Assembly: GCA_021904315.1 (NCBI GenBank)
Contig: CM038919.1
Span: 9,424,001 to 9,488,000, forward strand
DNA: 64,000 nucleotides
Reading direction: 5' to 3'
DNA from: Sphagnum magellanicum
Taxonomy: Eukaryota; Streptophyta; Sphagnopsida; Sphagnales; Sphagnaceae
The position numbers were made by a program, and so were the translations under genes. This document shows positions 25,001 to 37,200 of this stretch, in pieces (the first letter of the stretch is position 1; the number at the start of each line of letters is the position of its first letter). A model generated the notes under the pieces. That model searched no databases, was not told the origin of the DNA, and saw only the letters and a program-made list of their open reading frames with translations.

Positions 25001-25647
25001 TGGCAAGAAGCTTCATTCACAACATACTAGTCCACAATAGTTTTAGCACTGTCATGAAATGTTTGTTACCCATAAATGCGTAAGTCAAATTACATTGCAA
25101 ACTGACCAAGTTCACTGTCCATCAATTGCATGCATCTTCCAGTGACTCTGGTGGGCATCGCTTGGAACCATTTTCCAATGAGGAGCGCCTTTCCCCATAT
25201 GAATTGATGGGAAAGTGGAAAGTGTTTGAGATCAGTGCAACAGCGATTGATTCAGACACAAACAAATCAAACGAGAGACCATCTTTTGTGTATTTCTGCA
25301 ATGAGGTTGTAAAAGCCCAAGGATTGCCAGAGCCCGCTTCTGTGGATGAATCAATATGGGAGAGTCATGGGGAAGAAGAAGACAACAATGATGATGATGA
25401 TGATGATGGTGATGATAATGAGGAGGAAGAGGAGGTTGTTGATGACCCGAGCTTGTTATGGCTTCCAGGGGGTGTAATTGCAGGTGTGGAAGCAAAAGAA
25501 AGTGGTATCTTGACAATCTCTGTTGGCTGGTTGTGTGCTGACAAAACAAGGCTGGTAATGGAAAGAGACTATGGGCCAAATGGAAAGCTGGCAGAGGTGC
25601 ACTTGCAGTCTCATATCAAAGGTGATTGGCTGGGAGGTAGAATGTAG
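22046..25647 (+). CDS. Plastid-targeted protein of unknown function, two beta-barrel-like modules, six exons
   Basis: Exons 22046-22798, 23393-23662, 23871-24371, 24503-24598, 24717-24856 and 25143-25647; splice phases agree throughout, giving about 754 residues. The first in-frame ATG opens a Ser-rich, acid-poor segment typical of a chloroplast transit peptide, then a low-complexity Lys/Ser/Gly linker. A conserved-looking core begins VADPLWDTF...AGVWRGVGAAFSPI (about 252-285). An acidic spacer with a Glu run follows, then GLVFFSDGSYSRGPVSLLPD, FTIEQCLVLGGHQRLRLIH and EIQVLRVAVYREEW. A second GKW start (about 610) leads to an Asp/Glu run (about 655-680) and LLWLPGGVIAGV...VGWLCADKTRLVMERDY. 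Two GxW starts suggest two lipocalin-like barrels, as in DUF3598/BFA1-type plastid proteins, but I cannot name the family. The exon 1 donor (CTCCTG|GTGTCT) is the weakest junction; an extra exon before 23393 is possible. Confidence 0.75.
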
Positions 25648-26927
25648 GACTAGCATTAGACTCACAAATCAATGATTGACAAGTTGTCCTCACTAGGTGG
25701 TATCCCTTCAGCATATATTGAAAGCATTTGACTTAATCATAATATTCATTCACTCAATCAGAATGAGTTTTTAGACGGTGAAATTTTCCCTGGTCTTTCA
25801 TCACCTGGAAAGAAGGACCCTACGTAAAATCTGGGTTTTCCTAATGGGTGGTGATGAGGGTATTCCCTCAAAGTTTTAAAACCAAGCTACGAAGATCAAT
25901 TTGCAATTCAATCTCTGGGTGTCCAATGTGTAAGAAACATTGTTTGGACTTTCTTTAAACTGTGTTGAATGTCCATTTCTTTTGAGTCAAAGAAGCTTAA
26001 TTGGACTCCCTATTTGACCCTTCAATAAGGGTATTGAAATCTTGGGCATTTCCTATGTTTGAACCTTTGTTGGCCTCTAGGTTTAGAGGTTTTGTAGTTG
26101 CACAATTTTTTTTTTCTTTAATCCACTCTCGCGATCCCTGTGGATAACTAGCTTCCAATGTTTTTCACAATATGATTTATATGTGTAGTTTCCAATCCAA
26201 TGTAGTATTACAAGGTCTTGGGAATACATGGAGGATTTGATTACATCCTTATCATCTAAAGGTGTTTCCATTTCTACATTTCCACATTGAGGTTTTGGGT
26301 TTGAAGACAACCTCCATGAATGACACATGTACTTGGTGAATCTTGGGTTATGCATAACATAATGGGTTATAGGAGTTATGGTGTTTTGTGAGGAAAATTG
26401 TTGAACAATTTTGGGACTATGACACACATGTCCGTTGAATAATTAGTTAATTTTGAAAAATTCATTTCAACAAATGGAAATATTCTTAAATTTTCACTAT
26501 TATCCTTCACAATATTTTTTTGATTTGGAAGAAATAGTTTTTGAAAAATTTCAACATTTCGAATTGGCCAAGGTACTACTAGGGTACCCCCAGTTTATAA
26601 GGGGGGTTATTAGTCCAGGCCAAAAATGGTGACGAACGGTTTTGGAAATAGAAATTTCATGCAGCCAATGAGAAGGCTCAATATGCTCGTCGGGGCTTAC
26701 TAGTGTTTTTTCCTTTGGGTTTTATAGTTTTACTTTTTTGTGTCCGTTCTCAATGTGTTCCCTAAGGAGTTCCCAATATTTAGCACCTCAGTTTTATCTC
26801 ATATTTGTTTAGCCACAGTTCAACTTGCATGTAAATAACTTGTAAAGGGGATGCCAAATGGAAGCATGGCAAGGATTCTATTTTGATGAGGGAAGCCCAA
26901 TGTTCCAGAAATATTGGTCATCTTCAT
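25648..26927. other. Intergenic DNA between the plastid-protein gene and the minisatellite
   Basis: The first 200-300 bp are probably 3' UTR. The rest has no recognised gene; a 114-codon minus-strand frame (26,083-26,427) lacks recognisable domains. Confidence 0.45.
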
Positions 26928-27207
26928 CTTGCCATGTTCATTTTCACATCATCTTGATCTTTAGCCCTTGCCATGTTCATTTTACATCATCTTGATCTTT
27001 AGCCCTTGCCATATTCATTTTACATCATCTTGATCTTTAGCCCTTGCCATATTCATTTTACATCATCTTGATCTTAGCCCTTGCCATGTTCATTTTTACA
27101 TCATCTTGATCTTTAAGCCCTTGCCATGTTCATTTTACATCGTCTTGATCTTTAAGCCCTTGCCATTTTCATTTTACATCATCTTGATCTTTAGCCCTTG
27201 CCATGTT
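26928..27207 (+). repeat. 39-bp minisatellite, about 7 copies
   Basis: Unit CTTGCCATGTTCATTTTACA followed by TCATCTTGATCTTTAGCC, about 39 bp, repeated head to tail with few differences. It ends about 465 bp before the fucosyltransferase start codon. Confidence 0.92.
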
Positions 27208-27672
27208 GGATGCCACCACCAGTCAACCCATGCAAGCTCACAATTTGGAATCCATGCACATGTATAGTGCAAGCTTATATACCTTTGTCTCTCACCACAA
27301 CACATGCTTAGGTAGTCAAAACCCTGAGGATTGAAAGTAGTAGTGAGAGAAGCAGCCCACCTCTTGTGATTCACCTTCCAAAAGTCTCAAATACATCCCA
27401 TATAGGTACACCATATAATTGTTATCATAGACTCAAACAATTTTTTCAAGGGACACACACTCCCATCTGCACACCTGACCAGACAGACAATAGTGTGCAG
27501 GGTGGGGGGGTGAGGATGTTGCAGTAGAGAATCTCCAGCAATAGGTAGCAGTAGCAGCAATCAGAGATTGTATTTATTCATGCATGTGTTGTTGAGTACG
27601 TAGCTCACAATAATTGGCAGTACAAGGAAGGGATCAAGGCCGTGGTGCAAGAGCAAGCGGCCTCACACCATC
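27208..27672 (+). promoter_or_regulatory. Upstream region of the fucosyltransferase gene
   Basis: No frame of interest. Contains GGTGGGGGGGTGAGG (about 27,500) and a GTAGCAGTAGCAGCA tract (about 27,545), then a leader with ATCATG at the start codon. No clear TATA box was assigned. Confidence 0.3.
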
Positions 27673-29518
27673 ATGCCGGAGCTTTTCTGCCCTTGCCTCC
27701 TCAAGGGCTCCGCAAGCATGCGCCTGTTTCATTCCGTGTGGATCCTCGGCACTGTCCTGTTCCTGCTTCTGGTTGTCTCGTCTCGACTTCTCCATATCAA
27801 TTCTGATAATGGGACCCATCACGAAGAAGCAGAAAAAAAGGCTTTGGTCAAGGATCCGGTACTCACCCATGTTGCATCTAGCGGAGACCAGAGTGGAAAG
27901 AAGGTTGATGATGGGTATGTGGGTGTTGCTGCTACGGAAGAAGTGACCAGCGGCAGCAGCAGCAGCAGCAGCAATTTTGAGATTTGGGATGCTCGCGTTG
28001 GCTGCAAAGAGTATAGGAAGAAGCATCAAGGTGAATTAGGGTTAGGGTTTTCACACAATGATACTGTAAATCCCAGCTTACAACAGCCGGATGCAGTGGA
28101 GTGTGGGAAATTAAAGCAGCAGCATGTCTCAATTCTGGTGAAGAAATGGACCTGGATTCCTGAGACTCTGAACAATATGTATTCATGTGGGTGCGGGCTG
28201 ACTTGCTTATGGACAAACACAGAAGTGCTGGCTGACCATCCAGATGCTCATTTCTTTGAAACTTATAAACCACCTTTGAAGGTATGTGTTCACTACCAAG
28301 CCATCTAATGATGATGATGAAGCTCTGTTCCTCTTCCTTGCGATTGAGTACTTTGCTATACATCGTGCACATGACATGGGAATTGGAGTATAGCTGATTT
28401 GGTTTGTATAGGTTGAAGCATGCCACACCAATCTTAAGCTGGATGGAAAGGTTTTGTGATTCTCAATTATGGACATTGAAAACCCTACAGCATCTCAACT
28501 GTAGTACCCTTTGATGTTCATGAGTAATTCAGAAGATGCGAAGGACTCTGTGTCATATTTTCTTGTGTTGTAAATGAATGCAGAGGGTACGGGGTGAGCC
28601 TCTGAGAGTGTTTTTGGAATTGGAAGCAAGCCCCCACAGATCAGGTTCTGAAGACTTGTTTGTGAGCTATCATGCAAGTAGTTCTGTGCAGGTCACTTAT
28701 GCTGGAGCTTCCTTTCATGTGGTCCGCAACTATTATGTCTCTCCTGTGAAGCAAACTGTAAGGTTTCTAAAGCAAGCACTATTGTCTCTAGTATTTCTGT
28801 ATTTCCAGCATCTGCTTTAGCAAAATGCTTGCTGTCTTGAGCATCACCTTGGTTTAAACTATATAGTGTGGAAAGCTGTCAAACCTTGAAAGATAAACTT
28901 CTGCAGCAAGAATATATGGAAATAATGTGCTGTGCATACATGCAGGAGGCATTGGTGTACTGGTCATCATCCCGATGTGTGGATGAGAGGCAAAAAATTG
29001 CTAGCAGCTTTTTGTCCCTACTCCCTCATCATTCCTTTGGCAAGTGCCTGAATAATGTTGGAGGTCAAGACAAGATCTTTGACATGTATCCTAAGTGCAA
29101 AGATGGAATTGGAGCTGGAAATGCTTGGAGTCAGAGTTTGCACTGTGCCATGTCCCACTACAAGTTTGCATTGGCAATTGAGAACACCAGAACTGAGAGC
29201 TATATCACGGAGAAACTTTATTATCCACTGGATGTGGGTACAGTGCCCATCTATTTCGGGGCTCCAAATGTGCTTGACTTTGTACCCCCCCACTCCATCA
29301 TTGATGGCTCCAAGTTTCAAACCCTGCAGGAGCTTGCCGATTATGTGAGGAAAGTTGGTGCTGACCCTGTTCTGTATGCTGAGTACCATGCATGGCGGCG
29401 GTGTGGTGTCATGGGCCATTATGGTCACACACGTGCAGTCAGCCTTGATTCTTTACCATGTCGTCTATGTGCTGCAGTAAGTCAGCTTGGAGGCAAAGAT
29501 GCTCCAGCATCTGGGTAA
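27673..29518 (+). CDS. FUT13: Alpha-1,4-fucosyltransferase (GT10, FUT13/FucTC type), three exons
   Basis: Exons 27673-28281, 28584-28757 and 28946-29518, all phase 0, give about 451 residues. It probably transfers fucose from GDP-fucose to GlcNAc in alpha-1,4 linkage, completing Lewis-a antennae on N-glycans in the Golgi. It has type II membrane topology: a short N-terminus and one hydrophobic segment at about 21-40 (VWILGTVLFLLLVVSSRLL), then a Ser-rich stem (Ser run near residue 95). The GT10 signature is in exon 3 at about 333-360 (YKFALAIENTRTESYITEK, then VPIYFGAPNVLDFVPPHSII). The C-terminal EYHAWRRCG and LPCRLC match plant FUT13 rather than the core alpha-1,3 enzymes FUT11/12. Arabidopsis FUT13 is about 400 residues; the extra length is mostly in the stem. 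The exon 1 segment KVCVHY reads on into the intron only if unspliced. Confidence 0.9.
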
Positions 29519-30406
29519 AGACCTGCTCACCAAACTCAATGTCCAAAACTGGAACATGCCTGCGCTGTTCGAGAAGATTGTTCATATACACTGAAAGCAA
29601 AAGGTAGATGGGAGCATGCAAGTGTGGAACTTGTCATTTCTTCAATTTTACTGTTATTGTCCATGTGATGGGTTCCACACCATCATAACTCTACGAAAGT
29701 ATTTAGTTAAGCTTCAGATAACTAAACAAGGCTGGCAATCTGCCTCCTCATTATAGCGAACATATGGATCAACCATTTGTTGTGGACTCCTGTTAGAATG
29801 CTGGCATTAGTGGCTGCCATTTTCAAGCACCATGTTGGAGAGTCTTGGTAGCTTTGCAGAACATGACTGTGGTATTTAATGTAAGATCCATAAGTGATGG
29901 CTGCCATAGTTCTTCCAAAGGTTTATAGCAAACCCCACATGACAATTTGTTGGTGTCAGGCTTGTTTGCAACTTTCAGGTAGTAGCAATGAAGTGGGTAA
30001 GACCCAGAATTTCTTTGATTTGTTTATTGATACAGATCCTTTAGGTTCAGCATTGGCAGCATGAGTAACAAGTCTAAGTCAGAAGACAAAGTGCTCTGGA
30101 CATTTGAAGATCTGTGCCCTGTGCAAAGATCTATGGCTTTCCATCCCATTTTGGTCTCACTGCTCAACATGGACCTGGGTTCGGGCAACAGGATGGACTC
30201 CTTTTTCAAGAGTGACCAGACTGAATGTGTGGTGCAGCTATTGTCAGTTTATCAGGAAGGAAGGCCAGATGGAATGAAACATGTTGTCAGCACAAGCTGC
30301 TTATGTCATTCCCTACCTTAATCGCATGGTAAACCCAGCATCCTTATAACTATCTAAATTTTCATAACAGCTTGGTCCCGGTATTGGTATAGGGTCCCTC
30401 TCTTGT
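29519..30406 (+). other. 3' flank of the fucosyltransferase gene
   Basis: Probably 3' UTR and intergenic DNA. An 86-codon plus-strand frame (30,061-30,321) has balanced composition but no recognisable domain, and no splice link to the upstream gene is evident. Confidence 0.4.
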
Positions 30407-30835
30407 CCTGTATTGATAACTCTAGCAACAAAGCGTCAACCGTAACCACCAGGGTAGCTGACTGTCCTCACAGAGCATGAGGAGAAGGGTTCTGGTTGGG
30501 ATTTTAACTCCCAACCTGCTGGCTTAGCAGCTCACAAAGCCACACCCCTCATCCACTGGGTAGCTCCCTCATCCCTGTATTGGGTCTTTTTTTGAAACTT
30601 TCATAGTGGCGTGATCTCGGTATTGGGTTCTAAGACTGATTTTTGGCTGGTATGAGGCGGGTATTATAGATATGGTAGGAATTAAAACTAGTGTATGGCA
30701 GGTATATACTTGGTATCACCTCATGTCCCCACGAGGTTGCAACTGGTATAAGGTTGTGGGAGGTCATACCAGTGTGGTAGGGTCCTTGATATCGGTGTTG
30801 ATACCGGATGCAGGCCTACTATATACTGGACAAAT
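30360..30835. repeat. Older GGTATTGG-rich repeat hosting the SINE
   Basis: On both sides of the SINE the sequence is rich in GGTATTGG, GGTATAGGGTCC, GGTATAAGG and GGTGTTGATACC, with TAGGGTCC at both 30,390 and 30,778. This looks like one old repeat interrupted by the SINE. Family unknown. Confidence 0.4.
30416..30573 (-). mobile_element. tRNA-derived SINE with 9-bp target-site duplication
   Basis: A 158-bp insert flanked by perfect direct repeats CCTGTATTG (30,407-30,415 and 30,574-30,582). On the minus strand it starts GATGAGGGAGCTACCCAGTG, resembling a pol III A box, and has GGGAGTTAAAATCCCAACC about 50 bp on, resembling a B box (T-arm-like stem). It ends TTGCTAGAGTTAT at the duplication. 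This is the layout of a plant tRNA-derived SINE. It has no poly-A tail; a short non-A tail is known in some plant SINEs. Confidence 0.75.
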
Positions 30836-33800
30836 ACTAGGTAGTCACAACCATCCAGTGCCACAATTCCCATGGCTTGAAATTCTGCACAATGTTCTCA
30901 ATTTTTTAAAAATTTGTTCCTTTCTTAAAGAATTTTCTTTGTTCTTTCTCTGATATCTTCAAGACTACCTAGCAGAAGAATTTAAAATCATTAAAATTCT
31001 AGTTTCAAAAAGAAAAATTATTATTCTTATTCAGGTGGAAAGTAATAGTCTCTTACTAAGATTGACCATAAAATCCAAGGTAAGGAACTTTTGATTCTTG
31101 TTGATGCATTTGAAGAGTGACATTGTACTTTGTATTTTAAAGTACTTTGCATGAAATTATCTTGTATTCAAACTAGAAGAATTTTTTTACAATCAATCAT
31201 GTGATGTCATTTTTAAGCCTGATAAAATCAAGTATCATTTAGAAAATGTTTATGACACATCTTTTCTTAAGGTTTTTCATCAAAATTTATTAAATAATTT
31301 GTAACTCTCCAAAATCAAGTCATTATGTGATGTGTGAAATGAGGGTAAATGGAAAAAATTCAACAATTGTGGATGATGGAAGTTGGAGTGATGAAGTTAG
31401 GGTTTTAGAAATAATAGAGTTTTTTCTTTGCTCTTTATTTTGATTTTTTCATTTGATCATCATGAACAAGCACAACAGGCCAAGCACAAGAAAATCATGA
31501 TGGTGTTATGACAGGCTTTTGATGTTGTGCAGGGCTTTGATGCAATGATGGTGAGAGCTATGGGTGTGTGGAGCTTTGTGAGAATGATTCTTTTCAAGTT
31601 TAGCAATAAGGATTTTTTTGAAGATTGTGGCTATTTGCTTTTTAATGGGATTCGTAGTGGAGCTTGGTGGATGGTGGAGGATAAGAAGCTGCAAATAGGA
31701 GACAAGAGGATAATTCTTTTGGTTGCAAAACACTAAGTGATGTGTGCAATTCATAAGATAGTAGAGTTGGACTTTCTATAGAGATTCTATTTTTGTGTTG
31801 TTTTTCAAGTCTTGTGTGAGAGTTTGTGATGGCATCATAGATTTGTTGTGAATTCTCTTCTGTTGTGCACAGTGAATCCCAAGGGCTATCATGAATACTA
31901 TAACCATTTCTGCTGGTAGTGAGATGATAGAAAATATGAAGTTTGAGCTCAGGTAAGTTTGGGAAGTTTCTTGCTTTAGTAGAATACCACATCCACACCA
32001 TATTGATTCACCTTGTTACTTGCCTGAGAGAATTGTGGAAAGGGTCTGTAAAGGAGAAAACTTACTAGGATGGGATGGGAATCATGAGAAATATTTTTGG
32101 GGAGATGCTGGGAATTCAAGTAAATTGAGTTGGCATTGTTGTGAGCGAGGTTTGGAGTCTTTGCATGGTTTGAGTTAAACTGGGATTACTTTTCAACATT
32201 GGCTGTATCTGCATCAATCAAAATGAAGATGTTGGGTTCATGAGCATGGGAGGGTGAGAATTGATATCAATGTTTGTCTGCATTAATTGATGATGAATTT
32301 GACCTTGGAAGGAGGGTGGGAAACTGAGGAAGGCTCAAGAGAAGACTTACATGAGAGATCTGATCCCAATTCGCAACAGAATCATTATTTGCTGGAAACA
32401 GAACCAGATGGAAGCAAAAATGCTAGAGCTGTAACTTGTTCCTCAATGCTTGTAAATGTATCCATGTGAAATTGAAGTCAATGCATTTTGGTCACAACTA
32501 TATCTACTAAGATCAGAATTTTTGTGGAGTTTGCTGGTCAAAACTCTATCAGATAAATGCTTGTCTATTTTTGCAATTAAGTTGTGTTGAATGATTATGT
32601 TCAGTAGGCATCGTGCTGCATAATGTTGTAACAGTTCTTAGGGTTGCAACTTGCATTGCCTTCCGTTTTGGTATTAGAATAGGTTTGCTTAGGACAGTGG
32701 AAAGATTAGGCTAACTACAAGGAGTATTGAGTAGCAGCGCATATAGCAAGTTGATTTTCTAGAGGGAGCTGTTACATTAGGTCTTAGGGTTGTCATCATT
32801 CATATTTTCCAGATTTGGTGCAATCAGAGTGATTAGTTTGGATCCATCAGAAGCCAGAGTAGGAGATTTTGTGATTAGCATTTCAAACGGTGTCTTCAAT
32901 ATAGAGGTGTAGATTTGGTTGAGGATGTGAGATGGAAATTGTGAATGGGGGACAATGGCCCAATATTAAGAAAGACATTATTTCTACACCACCTATTCTT
33001 CAATTCATCATTTTAATGTATGAATCAAGAGATGCAGTACTTAGGGTGGGGATATCTGGATTTCGCATGTTACAATTTCAAAGAGTCACCATGTTTGATT
33101 CTTTATTCCAGGCATGGAAGAATTGAGGCTGGAGACAGAATCATTAGGGTTAAATGCACAAGTTGTCAATCTGAATTGCTTTGTTGGAGAGCTAGTAATG
33201 TAAGTTCTTTGGTTTGTTTTCAATCCAAATGATACTGAACACTATGTGTGTTTTTGTGATGCAGTTGATGCAGGTCAAGTTTGTCCCAATTCCAGTAATA
33301 TGTGACTACACATCGAAAACCATGGTTTTCAGCTTTGTTTCCCTCTTGAGACTGATCAAATCAGGTTCCTAACTGAACTCCAAGTACTGTAAGATCTTTC
33401 CAGTTTGTATTCAAGAGTATTCAATCCAAATGCACACAAACATATTTCCTCTTCAAACTTTTCCGCAATCCACTGAGCATGCCACAAAATTTATATGAGG
33501 ATGCCATAGATTTGAGCATTGTTTCATAGGATGAACTTGTGACCTTTTTTGGAAGGAGAGATTCTAATGGGTCGAAGGTCAAAACATATGATACTTTGGG
33601 AGTAGAAGATTGTTCTAAAATTTCAAAGTTGTATGAAACATTGTATGCTCACCCACTTGATAATGGTGATTATTTGGCATATATTTTTGAAGGGGTGGGT
33701 GGTAGAGAGGGAAAGGGCATTCTATTAATTGGGTTTTGTATTTTTTTGACAATAACTAGAAGTAGATGAAAGAGCCAGAAGGCCACCATTTGGCAGAAGT

Positions 33801-34200
33801 AAAGGCATTAGTTAGGGGTCTTTTTCTTCAAGGCATAGTGATGATAATATTGATGATAATTGTGCTTGAATGTTTTAAAGTAAGGACTTTTTTCCAAACA
33901 ATTAGTTAAGGTTAAGAGGCTTCTTAACAGTGTTGAAAAGGAGAATGCAAATTTCATTTTTTGGTACATTCACAAACTTAGGAGCCATTGGACGTGTAAC
34001 CATTGCTTAGGTTTATTACATTAAAATCATGTAAAAATAGAAAGTTTTATGATTTTTTTTTTCCCCCATCCAAATGTTAGTACTGTAGTTTGTTAGCAAG
34101 CCCCCAAAAATTGAATGATTTCAATGACTTTGAGTTGGCAGTAAGGACTTTCGCAGTGTTGTATCCAGTTCTTTTACTCTTTAATGTGTGCTTAATTAAG
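30836..34200. other. Decayed DNA of mixed origin
   Basis: Several short plus-strand frames with more balanced composition (31,527-31,736; 32,287-32,469; 33,539-33,769) suggest degraded coding DNA, but none has a recognisable domain. A short HLAEVKALVRGLFLQGI-like reading near 33,790-33,840 faintly resembles plant LINE RNase H text; not strong enough to call. Confidence 0.35.
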
Positions 34201-37200
34201 CAAGGGAATATAATATTATAATACAAAATTGGGAAGTTTATTTTTTACACAAATACTAAACATTTCTCATCACAAAAGCACTATCTTTGCATGAACATAT
34301 ATTGAAGATATTTTACAAGGCATCCGATGAATAATACATGGATTTAAAAACATTTTTAATTATCTCAATGCTAAACACTCATGGATTATCTTTCAATACA
34401 TGATTTACATGTGGAACATGATAATTTGATACATAAAAATTATTAGTTTTTGTAAGTATAGTGTACAAAAGCTCATTAGTTCACATACTAATGGCTATGG
34501 ATGGCAAATGATGGAAGGGTATGGATGAATTACTATTGGCTCACTATACATCTAGTTCATCAACAATTAAGGCACATGTGCATTATGGATCGATTGACAT
34601 CTAGACCTTTAGAATGGGCGTGTGTGGACTTGGGATTTTGAAAGGTTGTGTTGCATGTTTCAGCATCTTCTTGAAGGTTCCTTGGCAATGTCAAAGTTTT
34701 GAGTGTAGTATGTCATTGGCAATGGCTGATTTGTAATGTTTTTCAACTTGTTTGCCATAAACATGAAGAAACATTTGATTCAAAGAGAGATTGATCATGT
34801 AAATAATGTTGTTTGGGAAACTTTGTACATGCATAGCTACTGAATCATTAAAGGATGATTCTAATTGTGAAGAATTCTACACTCCTAAAAGTCTTTGATA
34901 GTTAGGTTCCACAAAAAGTGAACTTGAGAGTGCAACATCAAGTTGGCCAATACCAAGTTGGTGAAGGTGACCATGTACCTACTCCTATTCATGTAGAATG
35001 CACATTGGAGTTACATGAAAACATTGTAATTGAAATATTGAATCTTGCAACTACTCCACTTGCCCTTGTTTACATGGTGCATGAAGTTCAACTTTCAACT
35101 TCTAATGGTGCTAACGTTCTTGATTGAATGCATTTTCCTTAAGTTTCCAAGGAATACACTCACGTAACTTCGGCATCCAAGCACCTATAGAAGTTTTTGG
35201 GGAGGTTTGTGTCATCAATAAAAATATTTTTAATCTAAGAGATTTTATTTTGTTTTATGTTTTTTTGGCTAGGTGGAAATTTGAATGTTGTGTGTTTCTA
35301 GGTTTCATGTTTGTGAGATGGAGAATTTCAACAACTAGGAGGAGCTGAACTCAATAGAACCTATGGGGGTTGTCATAGTGGATGTTGGACACAACAAAGG
35401 AGCCTACTACAAGTGGTACAAGAGAAAATATAAAAAGAAGACACATGCAAGAAGGTGCAACATTGTTGAGATTGTAAAAGAGCTTAAGCACAAGTCAAAT
35501 AACAAATCGAAATTAAAGTTGTTGAGGTTATGTGTGTTATTGAAGGTGGTGTCACAAAGTCCACTGATGTAGGGTGTTTGCACAGTATGGTGACCTTATA
35601 TGGATGTCATGATGGCAATTTTTCTTGTATTCCTTAAATACAATAAAATAAATAAAATAAAATTCATTGAAATAATTTAAAAAAAAACTCATTTATTTAA
35701 AACTATCATAATCAACCTTCCAAAAATGAAAAAATCAAATCAAAATCGTGGACAGCCAATAAGTAATGGACTTTTGAATTTTGCCCACACTTTTTGTCAC
35801 ACTTGCAAAACTCATGGATATGGATTTTTATTTTACAATGTGTTAATCTTATGTGTTTGAAAATTTGGAATATTGGATGAATTATGTTTAAGAAATTGAA
35901 GATTCATTGAATGAATAGAATGTGATTTTAATTTATTATGTTATGGACTTTTTAAAATCCCAAAAATTGTAATTATTTAAAAAGTTTTTTTTAAAGCATT
36001 TAAAAAAAATTATTTAAAAAAATTCTTTTGTTATATTTTTTATATGTCTTATAACATCATGATTTGAAGTTAGAAATGGAAAAAAATGTTACTTTCAATA
36101 TTATCTAAATATTCATATTTTAAGCCAGTTTTCAACTACACTGGAAAAGGAATTTGAAAAAGGACTCTAATTTGCCAAAATTGTGAGACCTCAATGTGCT
36201 TTCGCCTTGCATATGGTATATAGGTCTAGAAGGTAAGTGTAGAGATCTTTAGAAATATAGTGATTTACGTTGCAACAAAAGTGATAGGGTATGACCAAGA
36301 TTTTCAGTATCTTGTTTTTGAGAAGTTTTTAGGGCATTCAATTTTGAAGGTTATATTATCTTTATACTTGATTGATACCTTTATTGTTAAACAAAACCAT
36401 GTGAGATAGTGGGTAATCTGAGAAAAGGATTAACCATTCATTTAACTAAGGTGAAAACATGGTAAAATATGTTAATGAAGGATATTTGATTTTTTTGTGA
36501 AAAGTATCCATAAATTAACCCTTAATACATTGAATTCATGAATAGTTTTTATTTTAATGATCAACAAGAGGATTTTTTTTGACTTCATTGAATAACATTA
36601 AAAAATTACATGTTTTAATATGCATTTAAATACATTTAAAAAAATACAAATACAGGAAAGTATGTGTCCCACTTTTGAACAAGTAAATGAAAATATGATG
36701 AAAGTTCAATTATAATTGAGTTTTTTATACTTTCAAATAGATGAAGCACTAATATATATCAATGAGTTTTTAATTTTTCATATTATAATCATAATCTACT
36801 AAAGTTTTCATATAAAATTATGTTTGAAGTTTAAAAACTTGGCTAGTTTAGAACATAATTTTCATCCATTTTTTAATTAAAAAATTCCTCACACTTTGTG
36901 TGTTGCTAATAATAAATTCAATGAAGTGCACCATTGCTTCATAATGAAAGTTTAAAAAGTTTTGAATAGGTTTTTATATGTTTATGCCATAAATGTGATT
37001 GTGACTACATAGTGGATATTTTTTTGGCATACTTTACCATGCTTTCACCCATTGGAAAACATCTATCCAACCTTGTGTTAGGATAAGATATTATCTATAT
37101 ATTGGCATCTTCACAATTAATGAACAATGGGCATTGCTAAAATTTTGGGTGTTGATAGGTGAACCATTAGGAAAAGCACACAAATGTGCACACTTTTAGA

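Noticed and set aside
30061-30321. Possible extra 3' exon of the fucosyltransferase
   Set aside because: The GT10 protein already ends at the normal place (LPCRLC plus a short tail), and no donor or phase link was found.
33780-33840. LINE RNase H-like text
   Set aside because: Only a dozen or so residues look similar, with no supporting reverse transcriptase nearby.
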